A DNA stretch of 64,000 bases from Luteibacter sp. 9135 (GTDB lineage Bacteria > Pseudomonadota > Gammaproteobacteria > Xanthomonadales > Rhodanobacteraceae): the NCBI RefSeq assembly GCF_000745005.1, contig NZ_JQNB01000001.1, positions 3,589,501 to 3,653,500 on the forward strand. Reading direction: 5' to 3'. Positions 19,827 through 30,800 of this stretch are shown piece after piece. The notes under the pieces were generated by a model. The model searched no databases, was not told the origin of the DNA, and saw only the letters and a list, made by a program, of their open reading frames with translations. A program made the translations under genes and the position numbers. Each line of letters starts with the position of its first letter. Within the stretch, counting starts at the first letter, position 1.

Positions 19827-21794
19827 TTACAGCGTGTACAGCCCCATGGCCGAGAACGACGTACCGGCCGAGATGCCCGAGACCAGCAGGTAGTACGTGC
19901 CGGCGGCCGCGTTGGTCAACGTCACCGATTCGTTGTTGCCCACGTGCGCCGAGGTGTACTGGGCCGAGCCCACCGCCGGCGCCGTATCCTTGCTGACCAG
20001 CAATGTCACGTCGCCGCTGCCGCCCAGCGTGCGCAGGGTCAGGGCGCGTGCCTTCGACGGCACGACCAGCTTGAACAGCACTTCGGAGATGGTGCCGTCG
20101 GCCTGGTACTTCGTCGTCACACCGTTGGACAGCGGCAACGCATCCGCCGCCGGGTCGCTCTGCACCATGGCGCGACTGACGGCCGCATAGGTGTCCAGGA
20201 TGCCTGCGCCGTAGGCAAGCGTGGGCTGCTGCGGGAAGGAGCGCGCCGTGCGTGCCAGATACGTCTTCACCTGCCCGGGGGTCAGTGGGGTCAACCCGGC
20301 CTTGGCGCGGGCGCTGATCATCAGGGCGATCGCTCCGGATACTTCGGGCGTGGCCTGGGAGGTGCCCGCCATGCTGCCGTAGGTCGGCGTCGTCGGCACG
20401 GTGGTACCCGCATTGATCGCCGACCACGCGAAACCGGCGGCCACCAGCGTGCCCGACGATGCATCGTTGGCGTAGCCACCGCCGCCGGGGGCCGACAAGG
20501 TCACGACCGATCCGTAGTTCGAGTAGAACGCGGGTTTGCCGGTAATGCCGTTGGAGGCCACGGTGATGACCCCGGGGCAGCTGGCCGGACTGGTGGTCGA
20601 CGCATCCTGCGCACTGTTGCCTGCCGCCACCACGACGGTGACGCCGCGACTGATCGCATCGGCGATCGCCTTGCCCATATCGGTCGATGCATTGCACACA
20701 CCGTCGCCACCCAGGCTCATGCTGATGACCTGCGCAGGGTGCGTATTGTCGTCCAGTCCGTCGACGTGGCCACCGGCCGCCCAGACGATCGCATCGGTAA
20801 TGTCCGAGGTGCTGCCACCGCAATGACCGAGCGCGCGCAGCGGCAGGACGCGTGCCTTATAGGCCACGCCGGCCATGCCCACGCCGTTATCGGTCAGCTC
20901 CGCCACGTTGCCCATCACGTGCGTGCCATGCCAGGTGCTGTTCTCCGGTGTCACGTTCACGTTGTCCACGCAACCGCCGTTACTGGCCAGGTACGTCGAG
21001 CCCGTCGTCCAGTCACCCGTATCCCACGCGCCCTTGGCGCGGCCGTCGGCGGACCGGCCGGACATCAACGCATTGGAGATGAAGTCGTAGCTCTCGTCGG
21101 TCAGGCTGGTATCCAGATCCGGATGCTGCGTCGCGCCCGTGTCGATCACGGCCACCACGACGCCGTCACCCTGTGCGAGCGACCACGCCTTGACCGCGTT
21201 CGAACCGCCGTAATTGGCGAACGCCTGCGTGTCCTTGCCGATCGTCTCCATCGTGCCGTCGCCGGCGCGGAAGTGCCACTGGTAGGAAAAGCTGGGATCG
21301 TTGGGCGTGCCGGTGGTCGCGTCCGCGGGACGCAGGTCGCGGAAGGCATGCATGCGCACGTCCGGCTCGATGGACAAGACCGTGGGATCGGCAGCCACCT
21401 GTTTCATGAGTTCGAGCGCGCTCTTGCCGTCGAGCGCCTTGCCGGTGCGCACGACCATGCCGCCGGTAGCGGTGGTGCGGGCATAACGGAAATCGGCCGA
21501 GCGCATGGCGCTGGTCATGACCGAGGTCGCCCTGGCATTCATCGCCGATCGCGCGGCGCTGAACGTGCGCACGGCCATGGCCCCCTGTACGGCCGTGCCC
21601 GGCTTGAAACGGACGATGAAGCCGTCGATCCGGTCGCTCGCGGCCAGCGGAAGGCTGGCCACTTTCAGCGTCGTATCGACCGCCTGTGCGGACACGTTCG
21701 CTGCGAGCACGGACAGCGCGACGCCGCAGATCCACCCCATGGATACCGATCTTTTCACGTGATTTCCCCGTTTTCCGTTCTTTGGATGAGTCAT
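19827..21794 (-). CDS. Secreted subtilisin-like serine protease (S8)
   Basis: A 655-residue secreted peptidase. A signal peptide (WICGVALSVLAANVSA) is followed by an inhibitor-I9-like propeptide (about 55-150, with GFIVRFKPGT and VLSIEPD). The S8 domain has Asp218 in VVAVIDTG, His289 in WHGTHVMGN, Asn393 in VVAAGNS and Ser479 in MAGTSQATP. The last 110 residues (VLFKLVVPSKARALTLRTLG onward) form a bacterial pre-peptidase C-terminal beta domain. The start may be the ATG at 21794 or a GTG 13 codons later, directly before the signal peptide. It lies 20 bases after the adhesin gene on the same strand, so they may share a transcript. Confidence 0.92.
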   Translation of the reverse strand: MTHPKNGKRGNHVKRSVSMGWICGVALSVLAANVSAQAVDTTLKVASLPLAASDRIDGFIVRFKPGTAVQGAMAVRTFSAARSAMNARATSVMTSAMRSADFRYARTTATGGMVVRTGKALDGKSALELMKQVAADPTVLSIEPDVRMHAFRDLRPADATTGTPNDPSFSYQWHFRAGDGTMETIGKDTQAFANYGGSNAVKAWSLAQGDGVVVAVIDTGATQHPDLDTSLTDESYDFISNALMSGRSADGRAKGAWDTGDWTTGSTYLASNGGCVDNVNVTPENSTWHGTHVMGNVAELTDNGVGMAGVAYKARVLPLRALGHCGGSTSDITDAIVWAAGGHVDGLDDNTHPAQVISMSLGGDGVCNASTDMGKAIADAISRGVTVVVAAGNSAQDASTTSPASCPGVITVASNGITGKPAFYSNYGSVVTLSAPGGGGYANDASSGTLVAAGFAWSAINAGTTVPTTPTYGSMAGTSQATPEVSGAIALMISARAKAGLTPLTPGQVKTYLARTARSFPQQPTLAYGAGILDTYAAVSRAMVQSDPAADALPLSNGVTTKYQADGTISEVLFKLVVPSKARALTLRTLGGSGDVTLLVSKDTAPAVGSAQYTSAHVGNNESVTLTNAAAGTYYLLVSGISAGTSFSAMGLYTL

Positions 21795-21814
21795 GTTTTT
21801 TCCCCCGATGCCCG

Positions 21815-24700
21815 TTACCAGCCGAAGCTGACACCTACCGTGCCGCTGCTTTCACCGCCGCCCGCGAGCGAACCGCCCACCAGGATCGCGCCGCTGCCGG
21901 GCAGCTGGTGCGCGTAACCCACGGCCAGCGCGCTCTGACCGTGATAGCCACCCGCCGCCGCACTCACGCGGTTTTCGGTTCCCGCTGCCGACGCAATGGC
22001 GCCGGCCATGCCGCTCATCGCCGCACCCATCGCACCGACCCGGGAAACACGCGTGTCCAACGTGCCCAGGCGTTGCTGCACGCTGTTGGCGAAACCGTTG
22101 AAGTCGCTACGGCTCACCATGTCCGCGGCACGCGTGTCGGTATACGCCTTGGCCGAACCCAGCGTCTGCGCGTCGCCGCGATCCGCATAGGTCTGCGCCG
22201 CCTGGATCGCCTGGCTGGTGGCCGTGTCGAGCTGACCGCGGTTCACCGCATCGGTGCTGCCCTGCCCTGCGGCCACGTTGGTCACCCGCCGCGTCGCCCC
22301 GGCACTGCCCACCGAGACCGTGTTGGCCTGGTCGGCCACGGACCCCGCACCAAGTGCCACGGCATTGGCCGCGGTGACTTGCGCCCCCTGCCCCAGCGCC
22401 GTGCCCGACGGGCTCTGCACCGAACTGCTTTCGCCGACGGCGACCGAGCGGGTTGCCGCAGCCGCAATGGTCGCGTTGGCGCCCACCGCCGTGCTCTGGT
22501 CCGCGCCGACGATGGCACCGCCGCCGATCGCCGTATCCGACGGACCGACGGCCTTCGAACCGCCGCCGATCGCTGTCGCCTTGTCGCCACCGGCGCTGGC
22601 CGTATTGCCCACCGCCACGCTTGTGGATGTCGCCACCGAGGCACCGTTGCCCATCGCCACGCCCGAAGCCGCGCCTGCCGGGCCGGAGCCCATCGAGCCC
22701 AAGGCCGTATCCAGCGCGCCGATGGCGCCGGCGATCGTCGTGAAGTCCTGCCCCAGCACCGAGACGTGGAATGCGCCCAGCTGCCCCGCGGAATCGACGA
22801 AGGCACCGCCACCGACGACGCCCGCCACCGAGTTCAGCGACTGGGTGAGCTGCCCGCCGCTGGTCGCCTGCTGGTTTCCCACCACGGTGCGCAGCTGTGC
22901 CACGTTCACCGCGTCCGTATCCTGCGTACCGGCCGCAACGTTCACGATCTGGCGCTCGTGGCCCGCGCTGCCGACCGAGATCGTATTGTTGCGGTTCGCG
23001 ATCGCATTGGATCCCAGTGCGACGGCGTCGTCGACGATGCCTGCCGTGCCGACCGGCTGGCTGCTGTCGCCGACCTTCGCGCCCGACCCGATGGCGACGG
23101 AACGGCTACCGTTGATCTCGCTATCGGTTCCGATGGCGACATCGCGGGAGAACACCACGGGTGCCTCGTCGCCTTCCGGAATGTTCTGGCGCCACACCAT
23201 CACGTTGGAGCCGATGGCCACGCTGTAGTCCGCCTGCGCCCAGGCGGCGTTGCCCAGCGCGGCAGCATAGTTACCGGTCGCGTAGCTACCGTTGCCGACG
23301 GCCGTCGCGTTTGTTCCATACACCGTGTTGAAGGAGCCCACCGCGGTCGAGCCCTGGCCATGGACCCTGTTACCCGAACCCAGCGCGGTCGCCCAGTCCG
23401 CGTTGGCCTCGGTCCGGTCGCCGGCGGCGAACGAGTCGTAGCCCGTGGCAGTGGTGTAGTAGCCCATGGCGATCGAGCGGACGCCCGAGGCCGCCGACAT
23501 GGCGCCGATGGCGGTCGAGCCGTATTCGGTGGCCTGAGCGCCGCCGCCGAATGCGCTGGAGAGCCGCGCGGTGGCCTGCGTGTTCTGCAGCTGGACGCCC
23601 GCGAAGTCTTCGCCCAGCTGGTCCACCAGCACGTCGACCACACCGCCGACGGCCACCGCGGAGCGGTCGTTCGCATACGAACCGGAGCCGACCGCCGTGT
23701 TGAAGATGCCGTTGGCCTGCGCGCCTGCGCCCAGCGCGGTCGATGCGAGTCCGTTGGCCTGCGTGGTGGTGGCCGTGCCGAAGACGGGAGCGCCATCGGC
23801 CGTCTCGTTACGGCCGCCCAACGCCACCGAGGCCATCCCTGACGCGCTCGCGTTACCGCCCACCGCCACCGCATTCGCGTTCGACGCCGAGGCGCCATAA
23901 CCGCCGGCGAAGGCGAGCTGTCCGATCGAGGATGCCTGCGCGCCCACGGCAACCGCCCCGTTGCCCAGGGCCAGCGACGAGGAGCCGAGCGCGGACGATT
24001 CGCTACCGGAAGCAAATGCCGAACGACCCAGCGCTACCGCGCCGTCGCCATCGGTAACGGCTTGCGACGTATCGTCGGCAGCCGCACCCACACTGAGATA
24101 CGTGCCGGCGACATGCGTGGCCTGCTGGAGCTGGCCGACGTTCACCGCATCGGTCGTTTCCGTACCGGCGGCGACGTTGACGAGCTGGCGCTCCGCGCCG
24201 ACATCACCCACCGATACGGTGTTTTCCCGCGAGGCGACCGACGATGCGCCGATCGCCACGGCGTTGACCGCGGTGACCTGCGCTCCCACGCCGACGGCCA
24301 CGGCATTCATGACGCCTGCGACCGACGACGCCCCCAGCGCCAGTGCGCCCTGCCCGCGGGCCAGCGCGTTGCCGCCCAGCGCCGTGGCATCCTGTCCGTT
24401 CGAGATTGCGCTGCCGCCGATGGCCGTGGCGCGGTCGCCACTGGCGAGCGAGCTGTTGCCGTAAGCGGTCGCTTGCTCCCCCGTGGCCGTGGAACCCTGC
24501 CCGCAGATCGTGGCATCGGCATTGCCCGATCCCGATGTGTTGGCCGTGCAAGCCGTCTGTGCATTCGCGACGGCTTGCTGCCCCATCGCCAGTGCCAGGG
24601 ACAACGCCATCACGCTCAGTCGCAGCGTGTTGCCCGATGCACGGGTGTGATCGCCCCGACCGGCCACGTTGCGGCCAGTATCGTTACCAGTACCTTTCAT
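21815..24700 (-). CDS. Trimeric autotransporter adhesin (YadA-like)
   Basis: A 961-residue surface adhesin. After an extended signal region (RLSVMALSLALAMGQQAVANA) the passenger is built from YadA head repeats of about 14 residues (forms such as ATAIGGSAISNGQDATALGG), broken by neck/stalk blocks with VNVAAGTETTDAVNVGQL. A coiled-coil stalk leads into the C-terminal membrane anchor, which ends ILVGGSLAGGGES followed by SGTVGVSFGW with the expected terminal aromatic. The ATG at 24700 is preferred over one 13 codons earlier. Three chains would form the anchor barrel in the outer membrane. Likely role: attachment to surfaces or host tissue. Confidence 0.92.
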   Translation of the reverse strand: MKGTGNDTGRNVAGRGDHTRASGNTLRLSVMALSLALAMGQQAVANAQTACTANTSGSGNADATICGQGSTATGEQATAYGNSSLASGDRATAIGGSAISNGQDATALGGNALARGQGALALGASSVAGVMNAVAVGVGAQVTAVNAVAIGASSVASRENTVSVGDVGAERQLVNVAAGTETTDAVNVGQLQQATHVAGTYLSVGAAADDTSQAVTDGDGAVALGRSAFASGSESSALGSSSLALGNGAVAVGAQASSIGQLAFAGGYGASASNANAVAVGGNASASGMASVALGGRNETADGAPVFGTATTTQANGLASTALGAGAQANGIFNTAVGSGSYANDRSAVAVGGVVDVLVDQLGEDFAGVQLQNTQATARLSSAFGGGAQATEYGSTAIGAMSAASGVRSIAMGYYTTATGYDSFAAGDRTEANADWATALGSGNRVHGQGSTAVGSFNTVYGTNATAVGNGSYATGNYAAALGNAAWAQADYSVAIGSNVMVWRQNIPEGDEAPVVFSRDVAIGTDSEINGSRSVAIGSGAKVGDSSQPVGTAGIVDDAVALGSNAIANRNNTISVGSAGHERQIVNVAAGTQDTDAVNVAQLRTVVGNQQATSGGQLTQSLNSVAGVVGGGAFVDSAGQLGAFHVSVLGQDFTTIAGAIGALDTALGSMGSGPAGAASGVAMGNGASVATSTSVAVGNTASAGGDKATAIGGGSKAVGPSDTAIGGGAIVGADQSTAVGANATIAAAATRSVAVGESSSVQSPSGTALGQGAQVTAANAVALGAGSVADQANTVSVGSAGATRRVTNVAAGQGSTDAVNRGQLDTATSQAIQAAQTYADRGDAQTLGSAKAYTDTRAADMVSRSDFNGFANSVQQRLGTLDTRVSRVGAMGAAMSGMAGAIASAAGTENRVSAAAGGYHGQSALAVGYAHQLPGSGAILVGGSLAGGGESSGTVGVSFGW

Positions 24701-24796
24701 TTCTCGCCCCCGCGAAGTTCGCCCTTGAAGAAGGGCCAACGTTCACAGAACCGACATAGGAATGTCACGCACGGAAGCTCTCGGAACCTCACGGAA

Positions 24797-24827
24797 GGTC
24801 ATGGGCACGCGATGCATGCCCATGACC
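24797..24827 (-). terminator. Hairpin after the GH2-GH64 gene
   Basis: A ten-base-pair inverted repeat (GGTCATGGGC with GCCCATGACC, 11-base loop) lies 17 bases beyond the stop of the giant glycosidase gene on its own strand. No T-run follows, so it may be a processing or stability hairpin or a weak terminator. Confidence 0.45.
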
Positions 24828-24843
24828 AGGCCGTTGCGAGCCG

Positions 24844-27800
24844 TTACCAGCCGATCCCCAGCTCCAGGTGCTCCGGATCCGTCTCGATCAGTGTGGAGCT
24901 CTGGTCCGACACATCGTCGTAAGCGAAACCATAAGCCTTGCCATCGATCGCGTGCACGTGCCAGAACCGCGAGTAATAGTTGGCCGGCGACGCCTGGTAG
25001 AACGACGAAGCATCTTTCCAGCGCGAGGTGTCTTCCATCACGTGCCGATTGAAGGCCGCGCAGATCTGCGCTTCCAGTTGGCCCTCGACACCCCACGGAT
25101 CGGTCGAGTGCGCCAGGGCACCCTTGCCTTCCAGTACGTCCTGCGTGGTCGGCTTGCCGACGGTGAACACCCTGCCCTCGGCCTCGTCCGGCTCGTGCGT
25201 CTGCGCCCAGTTGGTGTGACGGACGCTGAGCACACCGTCGACCACCGATCCCTCGAACTGCTTCGCGCCGATGCTCATCGTGAGGACGTGGTTTTCGTAG
25301 TACGCCCACGCCTCGTCGATGTAGCCGTCGAAGTAGTGCTGCTGCGGCTTACCCACGTCGAACGCGGCCTTGCCGGGCGCCAGCAGGCGGATCGGATCGG
25401 CCTCGGTCAGCTGGAACTCGGCGGGCACTTCCTGGTTGTACGCGGCGAAGATCTGCGCGCGGGTCTGGGTGATACCCGAAGCGACGTGGCGGGTCTTCTT
25501 GCCACCGTAGACATCGAGCGACAGCGGAAGGGAGAACTGGTCCACCTGCGTCGTGTTGATGAAGATGGCGTCGTCGTTCCAGGTCAGTTCGTACCAGTCG
25601 TAATGCACCCCGATGTTCGGATCGGTCGCGTTGAGCGGATTGGGACCGGCAAATCCGAGGGAGCCGTCCGCCGCCTTGACGATTTTGATGTACATCGGCT
25701 CACCGACCGAGACGAAGATCCGTGCCGAGTCCAGCTTCGGCAGTTTGAGCAACTTCGTCTGCGCCAGCGTGAAGAAGTAATCGGGATAGTTCTGGCCGTT
25801 CTTGCTCAGGTGTCCCGCGCCATCGTTGTCTTCGACGCGCACCGGCACCACCGTGCCATCGGGCGTGACCCACGAGAACACCTGCGTCTTCGGGTCGCGG
25901 CCGATGATGGCCACGAACACCTTGTCGTCGGGCCAGCGGCCGTGGGTCGTGTTCCGCAGCTGCGTGCCGATGACGCCGGGGTACACGTCGTAGTTGAAGC
26001 CCTGCGACGGATCGTCGGTCGGTGTCGTTACCGGTGCCTGCGGCTGCGGCTGGACAACGACCGGCGGCGGCGCCGCATAGACCTCGAACTCCCACAGCGA
26101 GATGCCGTAGTCCGTGCTGCGCGCCGTGCTGTAGACCCGCACGTAACGCGCCGTGACCGCGCTGAAGTTCACCCGCTCCACGCCACCCTTGCCCGTGACC
26201 GGCGTGGCGGTGGTCGACGTCCAGGTCTGGTCGTCGTTCGACACCTGCACCTCGTACGATATCGAATGGGCACGCTCCCAGCGCAGGATCACGTGATCGA
26301 AACGTTTGGCCGCGCCGAGGTCGAGGCGAATCCACGCCGGGTCCGTGAAACTCGAGCCCCAACGCGTGGTGAAGTCGCCATCCACCGCACCCGCGGGTGC
26401 CAGGTAGCCATCGTTCTCGTTACCGCTAGAGGTAGCCTTCGCGCCCACCGCCAGGTTGACGCCACCCTGCCCGTCGCCCGGCGTGCCCGGTCCGTCCGGG
26501 TTGTCCGGCGTCGTGGGCGGCTGGGGCGTGGTGCCGCCCGTGGGGCCGCCGTTCTGCCATGCTGGCGGATCGAACCCGTCCGTGGAACCCGCGACGGTGA
26601 GGGAGGCCAGCGTCGTCTCGGTGGCCAGCCCCTGCGCGCTGATCACCCGCGCCTTGTACGCCACGCCGTTGTCGGCCAGCGACAGGGCGGGCGTGGCATA
26701 CGTGCCATCAGCGGTGGACGCCACGAAGTCGTCGGTGGGCGTGCCGTCGGCAGCCATCGTGCGGCGGTACCACTGGTAGGACAGCGGACCCACGCCCGTG
26801 GCAGTGACGGCGAAGTGCGCCGAACGGCCTACCCCGGCCTTCTGGGCGACGGGAGCGGCCGTCACCACCGGCGCCGAGACGGTCGCACCTGTCACGCAAA
26901 GCGCGTGGGAGGGATTGTTCTCGGCCACCAGACGGTTCGGCGTGCCGTCCGATGCCACCTGCCAGGCAAAGGTCGGGTCGGTGCGATCGTTGGTCGAGGT
27001 CCAGATGGTCCACGCCGTGGGGAAAGCACCGCTGGACAGATTCGGGCCGGCGACGGCCAGGGCCTCGTCGAGCGTCGGCAACCGCGCGCCGGCCGCCTTG
27101 CAGTCGGCCATCGCGTTGGACTGTTTGTACTGCGCGCCCTGGTCGGCAAAGCCACGCTGGGCACGCGCCCACACCAGCCCGCTCAGGCGGTCGAGCACAT
27201 GGTTGGTGTCCTGCAGCGTATAGCGGTCGTTGTTATCGACGCTGCAGCACGTCGGCGAGTCGTACACCTCGAACTCGTAGAGCGAGTAGCCGTAGGCGCT
27301 GGATCGCTTGACGCCCTGCATGCGTACGTAGCGCGCCGACACGCGGGCAAAGGTGTTGTCTTCGGTGCCGCCGAGGCTGGTATCGACGACCAGGGCGTCC
27401 TTGAAGCCGGTGTCCTTGTCGTTCGAGTACTGCACGCGATACTGCGATGCGTGGGCCGCTTCCCACTTGAGGACCACGCGGTTGAAGGAGCGCACGGCCC
27501 CGAGGTCCACCGTGAGCCAGGCCGCGTCGTTGCCCTGCTCCGACGCCCAGCGGCTGGTCTCGTTACCGTCGACGGCGCCGGCGCTCGGCGTGCCCTGGGC
27601 ATTCTCCACGCCGCTGGCATAGGTGACCTTCTCGCGGGCGAGGTTGGCACCCGGCGGCGCCAGTATCAGTACCGCCGCCTGGCTGGTCACCGCCGCGGCG
27701 TCGCCCGTGATGTTGCTGACGACGACGGTGTAGCGACCCACGTCGGCCTGGCCCACGGCGGCGAGGGTAAGCGTGGCGGCATCGTCACCCACCGGCGATC

Positions 27801-30800
27801 CGTCGTGCAGCCAGGTGTAATGGAACGGCGCGGTGCCCGCGACGGCCACGGTGAATTGGGCAGGCTGACCCGGGTTGGCACGCACGTTGCCCGGCTGCGC
27901 CGTGATCACCGGCGGACGCGCCGCGTTGACGGTCAACGTCGCCGGAGCGCTCGGCACGCTGCCCAGCGGATTGGTCACCACCACGGCGTAATCCACGTTG
28001 CCGTCGGCCGCGGTGAGTACCGGGGTGTCGTAGGTGGACGCAGTGGCCCCCGGGATGGCGGCGCTGCCCTTCATCCACTGGTAGGTGACCTTCGGCGAGC
28101 CCACTGCCGCCACACTGAAGTGCGCCTGCTGGCCCACGTCCACCGACTGGGCCGCCGGCTGCTGGGTGATGCTTACCTGCCGTGCCGGGAACACGCGCAG
28201 GGCGGCCGGCGTGGACTCGCTATCCCCTTGCGCGTTGTGGACGACGACGGTGTACGTCGTGGCGTCATCGGCCTGCGTGGTGGCCGGCGTGTCCAGGATC
28301 GCCGCGTTCGCGGACGGCATCACCTGGCCGTTCTTCTTCCACGTGAAGGTCAGCGGCGGCGCGCCGGTGGCGGTTACCGAGAAATGCCCGGCAAAGCCCG
28401 CGGTCACCTGGTCCTCGACGGGGTTGGCGATGATCGACGGCGGTCCGGAGGCGCCCGACGACGGCTGCGGCACACCGACGATGTCGAACGAGGCGGAACC
28501 CGCCGCCAGGCCTGCCGCGCTCGCGGTGACCGTGACGGTGCCGGTAGCGAACCGCGTGCGCAACGCGATTTTCTGCAAGCCACCCTCGAACTTCAGCTCG
28601 TGATCGCCGGGCGCGTGGTAGCCGTGCACCGGCTCCTGGCTGCCGTCGGCGTTGGTGGTGTGGCCGCCGGCCCAGTCCACCAGCTGCTGCGTGCCGCCCT
28701 GGTAGGACACCAGCGACGCCCCGCTGGTGACGTCGAACGTGACATTGACGTCGGCACCTTCCGGCACCACCACCCCATCCTTGTCGACCACGCGCGCCTC
28801 GATAAAAGCGGCATCCGACCCATTGGCCGTGATGGCGAACGCGGTGCCGTCGGGGCGCACCACCGCCGGTACGACGCGCAGCGCGATGTGGTCCGCCTTG
28901 CCGGCGGTGGTCAGACTGTCCTGCACCGGCGCGCCCTGGGCGTCGGCCACCGTGTTGCCCAGCGCATCGATGCACTGCGCGGTGGCCGTGCCGGACTGCC
29001 ACGGGAGGTTCCAGTGCACCTGGCCGGGCAGTTTCGTGGTGCCCTGTGCCTGCGCCGTGCCGATGATGTGGCCGGTCTGCGGATCGGTGCCGGTGTTCTC
29101 GACGTTGTAGCTCTGCTCGTCGATGCTGTCCCAGGTGTTGGGCTTCTGGTCCGCGCCCTGCGGCACGCCGTTGACCAGCAGCCGCACCGCGGGGCAGTTC
29201 GAAAACGCATTGACCTGCACATCGCCCGAGCGGTTCCAGTGATGGGCGAGCTTGACCACCGGCCTGATCGCGTACGGCACCCATACGGACTGGTAGATGT
29301 AGTAAAGCAGGCGCGGGTAGCGGTTCTGGTCGACCATCGAGCTGCCGATGGAGCGCACGTTGTGTACGAACGCCTTTCGGCCGTTCGCGTCGAGGGTGAA
29401 GTGCGTGGCGTCTTCCGTGCCTTCGGAAAACTCGATCGTCTCCCCCGGCGTATCGGCGAAGTACCACTGCGCCATGCCGAACGTACCGGCCTTGCGGGCC
29501 TGCGAATACGGGACGAGGTAGTTCAGCGCAAAGGCCAGTTCGTAGTCGAACGCATGGCGCCGCGAGCCATAGCCCCAGTACTCGGCTCCCCACGCGGGCT
29601 TGTTCGGGAACTGGGTCGCGTGCAGGTAGGTTTCGCAACCGGCCTTCGAGCAACTCAGGATGTCGCCGTTGTTGGCATCGGGCGAGCGGTCGGCCGCAGC
29701 ACGCGGGGCGATGGCGTCCCACGTGCGCGCCAGCGTGCGCAGCTCCTGGGCGAACGGCGTGTACATCTTGCCGTTGTTCGACTCCCAGGCCAGGATGGAC
29801 GGATGGCTGCGATCGCGAATGACGATGTCGCGGTGGAGCTCGCGTTTCAGCGTCCACATGTTCGTGCACGGGGTGTTGCCGGCCGCGCAGGGGTCGGAAA
29901 AACCGTTCTCGCCATCGCCACTGGGCTGCACGATGAACACGCCGAGCGCATCGGCCGCCTCGACGAACTCGGGGCTGGACGGCGAATGGCCCGGACGCCA
30001 CAGGTTGCCGCCGGCCGCCGCCAGCTGCTGGAGGTCACGCCATTGCTGCTCCTCGGGCACGGACGATCCCAGGGCCGGATAGTCGTAGCGGCCCGACGCG
30101 CCCCAGGTGTATTGCTTCTTGCCGTTGACGTACGGGAAATCCTTGTCCCAGGTGATGATGCGGATACCCAATGAGCTTTGCTTCGAATCCACCACGGCGC
30201 CGTCGATGCTCACCGTATGCACCACCTTGTAGAGGTACGGCCGGCCATCGGGCGAGTTGTTCGGGAACCACAGCGTCGGGTTGGCGATCATCAACGTCTC
30301 GTCGAACACCGGCGTGGCATCGCCCGGCACCACGTGCGCGGCCAGCGTCTTGTCCTGCTGCTCGCTGACGATCACATTGCCGTTCGCGTCCACGATCTGC
30401 GTCGTGAGCGTCACCGTGGCCGGCGTGTCGCGATCGTTGACCACATTGGTCTGCACGCGTATCAAGGCGGTTTTGTGGTCGGCACTGAGCGACTGCGTGC
30501 CGACGTACGTGCCCCACGTGTTCTGTCCTGCGTACACGTTCTCCGGGATATGCACGAGGTTGGTGACATGCAGCCGGACCGGCCGGAACAGGCCCGCTTC
30601 CGACTGGCCGAAGCGGAACGCCCCGGAAAAGCCGGGGTCCTGGAAGAACCCGCCGCCACCGCGACTCACCTTCACCGCGATAACGTCGGTGCCGTCGTAC
30701 CGGAGCAACCCCGTCAGGTCGACGATGTGCGGCACGAAGCCGACGACGTGCGTCGCGTTGGCGTCGATCTGCCCCGTCTGGTTGAGCACGCCGGTGCCCG

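Noticed and set aside
21686..23842. Long plus-strand open frames opposite the adhesin and protease genes
   Set aside because: They mirror the repetitive codon pattern of the adhesin and show no protein-like features.
22300..24500. Short repeats resembling a CRISPR array
   Set aside because: They are the degenerate 14-residue YadA head repeats within a continuous reading frame, without constant repeats and unique spacers.
24868..30174. A plus-strand open frame of 1768 codons opposite the GH2-GH64 gene
   Set aside because: Its Arg/Gly/Val/His-rich translation has no recognisable domain, while the minus strand encodes a coherent multidomain enzyme.
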